The notes under the pieces are model-generated. The model had not been told where the DNA came from, searched no databases, and saw only the letters and a program-made list of their open reading frames with translations. A stretch of DNA of 6,270 bases from Calditrichota bacterium. GTDB lineage: Bacteria; Zhuqueibacterota; Zhuqueibacteria; Zhuqueibacterales; Geothermadaptataceae. Each line of letters begins with the position of its first letter. The stretch's first letter is position 1. The position numbers and the translations under genes are program-made. Shown here one piece after another: positions 1-4,664 of the stretch. The stretch lies in the NCBI GenBank assembly GCA_008501545.1, contig QQUM01000255.1, forward strand, positions 1 to 6,270, in the 5' to 3' direction.

Positions 1-1293
1 CCAAATGTTGGCAAATCTACTTATTTCAACCGGATTATCGAGAAGAGAGAGGCCATTGTTGATGATTTTGCCGGTGTGACGCGTGATCGAAAATACGCGG
101 TAGCAGATTGGTGTGGCGTTGAATTTAACCTTGTCGATACCGGTGGCTATTTTCCCGGCGTAGATGATAAAATCGGCCAGGCTATTTTACGGCAGGTGGA
201 TATTAGCATCGATGAAGCTGATGTTGTTATCTACATGGTCGATGGCCGTATGGGCTTGACACCGATGGATGAGGATATTGCTAACATTCTCAAGAAATTC
301 GGGAAACCAATTCTACTGTGCGTCAACAAGCTCGACAGTATGGAACTCGATGCCAATGCCAATGAATTCTATCGTCTTGGCCTGGGTGAACCCATTCCGG
401 TTGCTTCATCAAATGGTCGCAATATTGGCGATTTTCTCGATATTTTAATCGCAAAAATCCCGCAACATAAAAAGCAAAATCTCGAGAAGATCGCGGATGA
501 AAGGCAGCCGATGCAGTTGGCAATTATTGGCAAGCCGAATGCAGGTAAGTCATCGTTGATCAACGCTTTATTGGGACAGGAAAAACATATCGTTACGGAA
601 ATTGCCGGTACGACCCGGGACAGCGTCGATACGCTCTTTAAATACAAAGGTGAGGATATTGTCCTTGTTGATACAGCCGGTCTGCGACGTCGATCGAAAG
701 TAACTGACCGCCTTGAATACTTCAGCACAGTCCGAACGCAGGAAGCCATTCGTCGCAGTGATGTCGCCATCGTCATGATCGATGCAATAGAAGGATTGGT
801 TGATCAGGATATCAGGATCATTCTCGATGTAGTGAAATTCAATAAGGGTGTGCTCATCGCTGTCAACAAATGGGACCTGGTGGAAAAAGACACAAAAACG
901 GCACAGGAATTTGAACGAAAAATAAATGAACTTTTGCATACATTGCGCTACGTTCCGGTAATTTTTATTTCTGCGTTGACCAGGAAACGTATTTACAAGG
1001 TGATCGATATGGCAAAGGAGCTGTACGTCGAGCGGCAACGAAAAATTTCAACCAGCGAATTAAATCGCTTCCTTGATGAAATTACTGCAAAGTATCCACC
1101 GCCTTCAAACGATAAAAAGGAAGTCAAAATAAAATATATGACGCAAGTCAAGTCGCCGCCGCCGGTATTTGCACTGTATGCAAATCATCCAACATCTATC
1201 AAGGCCAATTACCGGCAATATATTGAAAATCAACTTCGTGCACGCTATCCATTTACCGGGGTGCCATTGACTTTTGTTTATAAGAAGAAATAA
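1..1293 (+). CDS. der: Ribosome-assembly GTPase Der (EngA), 5' end missing
   Basis: Der is an essential GTPase with two G domains in tandem that helps mature the 50S ribosomal subunit in the cytoplasm. The frame is open from base 1 and reads 430 residues to TAA at 1291. It begins inside the first P-loop (PNVGKST), so only about ten N-terminal residues are missing from a family length near 440. The GTG at 76 lies inside the domain and is not the true start. G domain 1 shows the P-loop at residues 1-7, DTGG at 46-49 and NKLD at 109-112. G domain 2 shows GKPNAGKSS at 177-185, DTAG at 224-227 and NKWD at 289-292. A C-terminal KH-like domain follows from about residue 347, with the family's TQV...PPVF stretch. 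All nucleotide-binding motifs are intact, so the protein should be active. The next gene starts 7 bases after the stop, which suggests co-transcription. The double G-domain layout makes the identity near certain. Confidence 0.97.
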   Translation, partial: PNVGKSTYFNRIIEKREAIVDDFAGVTRDRKYAVADWCGVEFNLVDTGGYFPGVDDKIGQAILRQVDISIDEADVVIYMVDGRMGLTPMDEDIANILKKFGKPILLCVNKLDSMELDANANEFYRLGLGEPIPVASSNGRNIGDFLDILIAKIPQHKKQNLEKIADERQPMQLAIIGKPNAGKSSLINALLGQEKHIVTEIAGTTRDSVDTLFKYKGEDIVLVDTAGLRRRSKVTDRLEYFSTVRTQEAIRRSDVAIVMIDAIEGLVDQDIRIILDVVKFNKGVLIAVNKWDLVEKDTKTAQEFERKINELLHTLRYVPVIFISALTRKRIYKVIDMAKELYVERQRKISTSELNRFLDEITAKYPPPSNDKKEVKIKYMTQVKSPPPVFALYANHPTSIKANYRQYIENQLRARYPFTGVPLTFVYKKK

Positions 1294-1300
1294 GTGAGTT

Positions 1301-2953
1301 ATGAAAAAAAGAACTTTTACAGGCTTTATTTTTTTGATGTTGAGCGTGGTTATTGCCCCCGGATCAGCACAAACGACGAGCGTGGAGCTTTCACCTATAA
1401 TGGAACCGCATGCGTCCACAGGCAGAGCGCCTATAAAATGTGGTGTACCGGCCCTTTCCCAATATTATGAGATACAGAAGGAAAAGGGTGTTAATATTGC
1501 TACTCAGTTTAGTCGTCGTCCATCAATGCAATATTCTTATGTAACACCAAGTGGTCTATTTAGGTTGCATTATGACCTGACAGGCATACATCAGGTCCCG
1601 CCTGAATCTACCAATGATGCAGGCGTACCCGATTGGATTTATGAAGCCGGGATTGCTGCAGAGTATGCGCACACTTTGTTGGTAGACACGCTTGGCTTTG
1701 ATGCACCTCCTTCCGATAACAACGTCGATGGACCGGAGATAGACTTTTATTTTAAAGATATCAATTATTATGGTCAAGCCATTCCTGAATCTGATGATAA
1801 AACAACTTCATCCTATCTCGAAATTGAAAATGATTTAAAAGGCTTTCCGACATCCGGATTTGATGGTATTCGAGTTACGATCGTGCATGAGTACTTCCAT
1901 TCGATTCATTACGGCTATAAAAATGTATTTAGTCTTACTAATGTAGCCGATGAGCGATTTTTTTATGAAATGAGCTCAACATGGTTTGAAGATCGGGCAT
2001 ATGATGAGGTAAATGATTATTTTTATTACTTGCCTGCTATTTTTGAATTCCCGGAATTGCCTCCATTTGAATATTCAGACAACAATAACAGAGTATATGG
2101 GATTGCCATTCTTTTAAAATACTGGTTTCGAAATCATGAAGAATCAGGATTGAACAGGATGTGGGATAATTTCCGCTCGATGCGTGGGCTTACTGCTCTT
2201 GCGACGGAAATGTCGGAACAGGGTGTGTTATTCTCAACAGCATTAGCTGAATTTTATGGCTGGTGCCTATACACTGGGTTTCGTGCACAACCGGATAAAT
2301 ACTTTGAAGAAGGTGCAGACTATCCAATGATGACAATTTTGGATACTCTGCAAATTGATCAGTCAAAGGAAATATTTAAAAACATAAATGCCTTAAGTGC
2401 ACGTTATGCAAAATTAAATTTTGAATCTGGAAAACTTTTTACAGCCTTAGTAACTGACGGTCCTGACGGTGGACGTCTTGCGGCTGTCGGTGAGAAAACC
2501 ACAGGCAAATTGCAAGAACTTGCCTTTGGAACTTCTTTTAAGATGCAATCCCATGACAACGAAGGTGGTGCGTTGATCGTGCTTGTAAACGGAACAATAC
2601 CCGTGAGCCAAGGCCAACCATATCGTACAGATAAGGTTTGGGCCGAATTTAAATTAAGAGAATCGGAAGATGAAACGACTCACTCACTTGCACCAAATCC
2701 TTTTAAATTGGGGGGTGCTGTGGAGGGAGTTGAGCTCATCTATGAGGCGGGCGATGCCGGGCCATTCGAAATTAAAATTTTCAATGAAGCAGGACAGCTC
2801 GTCTGGAAGAAAGATACATACAATTTGTTTAAAGAATCATGGACAGGGCGTAATTTGGATGGCAATTTGGTCCCGAGCGGTGTTTACTTTGTTGTTGTTC
2901 CAGCATCAGGAAAGGAACGCAGCAAGGTTCTGAAGCTGGCAGTCATTCGATAA
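1301..2953 (+). CDS. Secreted zinc metalloprotease, MXAN_6640-like, with T9SS/FlgD-type C-terminal domain
   Basis: This is a 550-residue exported protein. Residues 1-23 form a signal peptide: basic MKKR, a hydrophobic core, and likely cleavage after GSA at 23 with Gln24 following. The motif HEYFH at 196-200 is the HExxH zinc site of metallopeptidases. EMSSTWFED at 223-231 offers the probable third ligand (Glu223 or Glu230). The region from KCGVPA (45-50) through FRLHYDLTG (87-95) to the HExxH, then FYGWCLYTG near 318-326, resembles from memory the putative metalloproteases named after Myxococcus MXAN_6640. Residues 463-550 begin with LAPNPF and contain IFNEAGQLVW and SGVYF, as in FlgD-Ig/type IX secretion sorting domains. 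Export to the cell surface or medium is therefore likely. Only two cysteines occur (Cys47 and Cys322), so one disulfide or a Cys-to-zinc latch is possible but unproven. The Shine-Dalgarno is weak; the ATG is chosen because it gives the complete signal peptide. The substrate is unknown. Confidence 0.85.
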   Translation: MKKRTFTGFIFLMLSVVIAPGSAQTTSVELSPIMEPHASTGRAPIKCGVPALSQYYEIQKEKGVNIATQFSRRPSMQYSYVTPSGLFRLHYDLTGIHQVPPESTNDAGVPDWIYEAGIAAEYAHTLLVDTLGFDAPPSDNNVDGPEIDFYFKDINYYGQAIPESDDKTTSSYLEIENDLKGFPTSGFDGIRVTIVHEYFHSIHYGYKNVFSLTNVADERFFYEMSSTWFEDRAYDEVNDYFYYLPAIFEFPELPPFEYSDNNNRVYGIAILLKYWFRNHEESGLNRMWDNFRSMRGLTALATEMSEQGVLFSTALAEFYGWCLYTGFRAQPDKYFEEGADYPMMTILDTLQIDQSKEIFKNINALSARYAKLNFESGKLFTALVTDGPDGGRLAAVGEKTTGKLQELAFGTSFKMQSHDNEGGALIVLVNGTIPVSQGQPYRTDKVWAEFKLRESEDETTHSLAPNPFKLGGAVEGVELIYEAGDAGPFEIKIFNEAGQLVWKKDTYNLFKESWTGRNLDGNLVPSGVYFVVVPASGKERSKVLKLAVIR

Positions 2954-3005
2954 ATCCTGTTAATTCTACGCAATATAAGAATGTACTTGCTTTATTTCCA
3001 GGCGC

Positions 3006-3015
3006 GGCATATGCC
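3006..3015. repeat. Perfect 10-bp palindrome GGCATATGCC before sppA
   Basis: GGCATATGCC equals its own reverse complement and lies in the 158-base gap between the metalloprotease and sppA, about 30 bases before a possible -35 box. It could be a dimeric regulator site. It also overlaps the ATG at 3011 of the possible miniprotein. No second copy or flanking symmetry was seen, so a chance occurrence is quite possible. Confidence 0.2.
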
Positions 3016-3109
3016 AAGTCCGGTTCAAAATGACCAAATATCGTTGACTTTTGCCATTTTATTTATTACCCTGTTCGTTATCTTGTTGTTTTTGATTGAT
3101 ATGGATTGA
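3011..3109 (+). CDS. Possible single-pass membrane miniprotein upstream of sppA
   Basis: A small open frame of 32 codons runs from ATG 3011 to TGA 3107. An in-frame ATG at 2981 would lengthen it to 42 residues. AGG at 3000-3002, 8 bases before ATG 3011, is a modest ribosome site; the 2981 start has none. From about residue 11, ISLTFAILFITLFVILLFLI is an uninterrupted hydrophobic stretch long enough for one membrane helix, flanked by a polar start (MPSPVQNDQ) and a short acidic tail (DMD). The stop lies 2 bases before the sppA ATG, an arrangement that would allow translational coupling to sppA, which has a weak ribosome site of its own. I do not recognise the protein. T-rich DNA readily produces hydrophobic codons by chance, so the frame may be spurious. 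Confidence 0.3.
   Translation: MPSPVQNDQISLTFAILFITLFVILLFLIDMD
3044..3072 (+). promoter_or_regulatory. Weak candidate sigma70-type promoter for sppA
   Basis: TTGACT at 3044-3049 matches five of six bases of the -35 consensus. With a 17-base spacer the -10 position is TACCCT (3067-3072), which keeps the leading TA and final T but is otherwise poor. The location, about 40 bases before the sppA ATG, is sensible, and the gap after the metalloprotease is large enough to need a new promoter. The call rests mainly on position and the -35 box. It overlaps the possible miniprotein frame, so both may not be real. Confidence 0.2.
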
Positions 3110-3111
3110 TA

Positions 3112-3993
3112 ATGAAACGGTTATCAGAAAAAATTGTAATCCTGCTTCTGGCAGTTGCTGTTCTCGTCTTTATTTATAGTGTGGTAGCCGAATTTTTTTA
3201 TGATTCTGCACCTTCAATAACCGTTTCAAAAAATAGAATTGGTTTAATTGAAATTAAAGGTGTCATCCTCGACAGTGAAAAAACTGTCGAGCGCATTCAC
3301 GAATTTCAGGATAATTCATCGATACAAGGACTTCTTATTCGAATCAACAGTCCGGGTGGCGGTGTTGCAGCGAGTCAGGAAATATATGAGGCGTTGCAAA
3401 ATTATCGAAGTGAGACTGGAAAACCGGTTGTTGCCAGCATGGCATCCGTAGCCGCATCCGGTGGATATTATATCGCTTGTGGTGTTGATACCATCATTGC
3501 CAATCCAGGTACGACAACCGGGAGTATCGGTGTCATCATGGAATTGATGGATTATTCGGAGTTACTGGAAAAGATTGGTATTAAAGTGAATGTTGTACAA
3601 AGCGGTCGCTACAAGGACGCCGGCCGCGGCAGCAGAAAATTAACAAACGAAGACAAAATCTATTTCCAAAATTTTATAAACGATGCCTATGGTCAGTTTG
3701 TTGATGTGGTGGCCGAGGCGAGAAAGATGGATAAAAGCCAGGTGCAAAAACTGGCTGATGGACGTGTCTTTACAGGACAGCAGGCGCTGTTAAATGGTTT
3801 GGTCGATTCCCTGGGTACATTCAGCGATGCAGTAAATCTGGTTGCGGAAATGGCCGGAATTGATGATCAACCCGTTCTCGTTCGTCCATATGTTCGTAAA
3901 CGCACATTTTTTGACTTGTTATTTGGTGATCTCGAGGAATTAGCGCAAGAATTTACAAGTTTACCTGTGCTGCGTTATCAACTTGTGTACTAA
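3112..3993 (+). CDS. sppA: Signal peptide peptidase SppA, short (36K) type
   Basis: SppA is a membrane-anchored serine protease of family S49 that degrades leftover signal peptides and other membrane-associated peptides. The product has 293 residues from ATG 3112. An upstream in-frame TTG at 3106 would add only two residues and is less likely. Residues 8-25 form one N-terminal membrane anchor, leaving the protease domain outside the cytoplasm. INSPGGG (78-84) is the conserved oxyanion-region motif. Ser116 in SVAASGGYY is the nucleophile and Lys168 in GRYKDAG is the general base. Their spacing of 52 residues equals that of the Bacillus subtilis Ser147/Lys199 pair, and the length fits the single-domain form rather than the doubled 67K form of E. 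coli. The Shine-Dalgarno is weak (GGA at 3103-3105). The HU gene starts 18 bases after the stop with its own strong ribosome site, so the two are probably co-transcribed. Confidence 0.95.
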   Translation: MKRLSEKIVILLLAVAVLVFIYSVVAEFFYDSAPSITVSKNRIGLIEIKGVILDSEKTVERIHEFQDNSSIQGLLIRINSPGGGVAASQEIYEALQNYRSETGKPVVASMASVAASGGYYIACGVDTIIANPGTTTGSIGVIMELMDYSELLEKIGIKVNVVQSGRYKDAGRGSRKLTNEDKIYFQNFINDAYGQFVDVVAEARKMDKSQVQKLADGRVFTGQQALLNGLVDSLGTFSDAVNLVAEMAGIDDQPVLVRPYVRKRTFFDLLFGDLEELAQEFTSLPVLRYQLVY

Positions 3994-4000
3994 TCAATGT

Positions 4001-4006
4001 AGGAGG
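4001..4006 (+). promoter_or_regulatory. Strong Shine-Dalgarno AGGAGG fixing a GTG start
   Basis: AGGAGG lies 5 bases before the GTG at 4012 and decides that start for the HU-family gene. Such a canonical site is informative about the host, because most Bacteroidia use Shine-Dalgarno sites little. Confidence 0.85.
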
Positions 4007-4011
4007 CATCT

Positions 4012-4311
4012 GTGACGAAATCTGAAATCATCAATATTGTAGCGGAAGGAACGGGACTGACTAAAGTTGAAACCGCTGCAGTGGTCGATGGATTTTTAGC
4101 AACGATTAGTTATTCATTGGCCACAGGCAACAATGTAACACTGCGTGGTTTCGGTAGTTTTCGTGTCGTTGATCGTAGTGGACGCAACGGAATTAATCCG
4201 AAAACCGGACGTGAAATGAATGTTCCACCGCACAAAGCACCCGTATTTAAAGCATCAAAAGAATTACGTCGATCGGTGGAATCAGGCCTTGAAGTTGTAA
4301 AGTTAGATTGA
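4012..4311 (+). CDS. HU/IHF-family nucleoid DNA-binding protein
   Basis: This is a small histone-like protein that binds and bends DNA as a dimer in the nucleoid. It has 99 residues from a GTG start set by AGGAGG 5 bases upstream. The N-terminal helices (MTKSEIINIVAEGTGL and the ETAAVVDGFLATI segment) form the usual dimer base. RGFGSF at 45-50 is the family signature, and NPKTG at 62-66 carries Pro63 in the position of the HU proline that wedges between base pairs. The residue before this motif is Ile61, where family members usually have Arg, and the preceding SGRNG is slightly unusual. About nine extra residues at the C terminus (GLEVVKLD region) exceed the common 90. Whether it behaves as sequence-neutral HU or as a more specific IHF-like protein cannot be told from sequence alone. 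It sits between sppA and the basic miniprotein gene. Confidence 0.93.
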   Translation: MTKSEIINIVAEGTGLTKVETAAVVDGFLATISYSLATGNNVTLRGFGSFRVVDRSGRNGINPKTGREMNVPPHKAPVFKASKELRRSVESGLEVVKLD

Positions 4312-4318
4312 ATACTAT
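4289..4318 (+). promoter_or_regulatory. Candidate promoter for the COX24-like miniprotein gene
   Basis: TTGAAG (4289-4294) and TACTAT (4313-4318) are 18 bases apart, each matching four of six consensus bases. An overlapping TATAAA (4316-4321) is a better -10, but its best -35, TTGTAA (4295-4300), is only 15 bases away. The site lies at the end of the HU gene, about 60-90 bases before the TTG start. It could give the abundant small basic protein its own expression. AT-rich sequence makes chance matches common. Confidence 0.22.
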
Positions 4319-4335
4319 AAATAAAACGCTTATCT

Positions 4336-4349
4336 GTCAGAAAACTGAC
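4336..4349 (+). other. Small hairpin between the HU gene and the miniprotein
   Basis: GTCAG (4336-4340) and CTGAC (4345-4349) pair perfectly around an AAAA loop. No T-run follows, so this is not a terminator. It lies 14 bases before the Shine-Dalgarno of the miniprotein and could be a leader structure or a processing/stability element. A five-pair stem is weak evidence. Confidence 0.25.
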
Positions 4350-4363
4350 CGGGATTTGCTATG

Positions 4364-4373
4364 AAGGAGGTGA
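4364..4373 (+). promoter_or_regulatory. Near-perfect Shine-Dalgarno AAGGAGGTGA deciding a TTG start
   Basis: Ten consecutive bases match the complement of the 16S rRNA tail, with 6 bases left before TTG 4380. This site is the main reason to accept a TTG start for the 31-residue basic protein. An ATG at 4361 directly precedes it and opens only a ten-residue frame (to TAA 4391) with no ribosome site of its own. Confidence 0.88.
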
Positions 4374-4379
4374 ATTTTA

Positions 4380-4475
4380 TTGCCGAGTGGTAAAAAAAGA
4401 AAGCGTCATAAGATCGCTACTCACAAGCGAAAAAAACGTCTAAGAAAAAATCGACACAAAAAGAAGAATAAATAA
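4380..4475 (+). CDS. AURKAIP1/COX24 (mS38/bS22-like) basic miniprotein
   Basis: This is a 31-residue protein starting at TTG 4380 and ending at TAA 4473. It begins MPSGKKRKRHKIATHKRKKR and contains 18 Lys/Arg plus 3 His. The pattern KKRKRHK...HKRKKRLRKNRHK matches the bacterial members of the AURKAIP1/COX24 domain family as I recall them, known from FCB-group genomes and usually annotated only by domain name. Relatives are mitochondrial ribosomal protein mS38 (AURKAIP1) and mycobacterial bS22, both bound to the small ribosomal subunit, so a ribosome-bound role is a reasonable inference, not something shown here. The near-perfect Shine-Dalgarno AAGGAGGTGA 6 bases upstream supports both the TTG start and high expression. 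It follows the HU gene by 68 bases and is the last gene before the terminator. Its size and TTG start make it easy to miss in automatic annotation. Confidence 0.88.
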   Translation: MPSGKKRKRHKIATHKRKKRLRKNRHKKKNK

Positions 4476-4477
4476 TC

Positions 4478-4493
4478 TCTGGACCGGGCCAGA
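4478..4493 (+). other. Short GC-rich hairpin just after the miniprotein stop
   Basis: TCTGG (4478-4482) pairs with CCAGA (4489-4493) across a six-base loop ACCGGG, two bases after the stop codon. There is no following T-run, so it would not terminate by itself; it might protect the mRNA 3' end. Only five pairs support it. Confidence 0.25.
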
Positions 4494-4593
4494 TACAGCT
4501 TATGGCTTGCAACCTGTGTTTCCTGGATTTCCTAAAGAAGTTTCTCTTTCGGCAGATGGAATTGACCGGAATAGAAATCTTATTATTTTACTT

Positions 4594-4637
4594 AGTTTGC
4601 CGTTTGTAAAAATCAATGCCAACGGCAAACTTTTTTT
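4594..4637 (+). terminator. Intrinsic (rho-independent) terminator
   Basis: AGTTTGCCGTT (4594-4604) is the exact reverse complement of AACGGCAAACT (4621-4631), giving an 11-pair perfect stem with a 16-base loop. Seven T residues (4631-4637, the first also in the stem) follow directly. It closes the sppA/HU/COX24-like run after a 118-base untranslated trailer. On the minus strand no T-run follows the stem, so it appears one-directional. It ends only 27 bases before the kinase ATG. Confidence 0.9.
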
Positions 4638-4664
4638 CATCGCTGCTTAGGGATATTAAGCGCA

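Noticed and set aside
76..78. GTG as the start of der
   Set aside because: The frame is open to base 1 and already encodes the first P-loop, so the real start is to the left of the window.
323..1419. Minus-strand open frames of 66-156 codons opposite der and the start of the metalloprotease
   Set aside because: They are antisense to well-identified coding sequence, and their translations show no domain or plausible ribosome site.
2670..2933. An 87-codon + strand frame inside the metalloprotease gene
   Set aside because: It overlaps the conserved C-terminal sorting domain in another frame and shows no recognisable feature.
4361..4393. A ten-residue frame (MKEVNFIAEW) overlapping the start of the COX24-like gene
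   Set aside because: Its ATG lies directly before the Shine-Dalgarno instead of after one, and the TTG frame has the right spacing and a recognisable product.
4502..4609. A 35-codon open frame starting at ATG 4502 and ending inside the terminator stem
   Set aside because: There is no ribosome site, the frame runs into the terminator hairpin, and I recognise nothing in it. It looks like chance in the trailer of the upstream gene.
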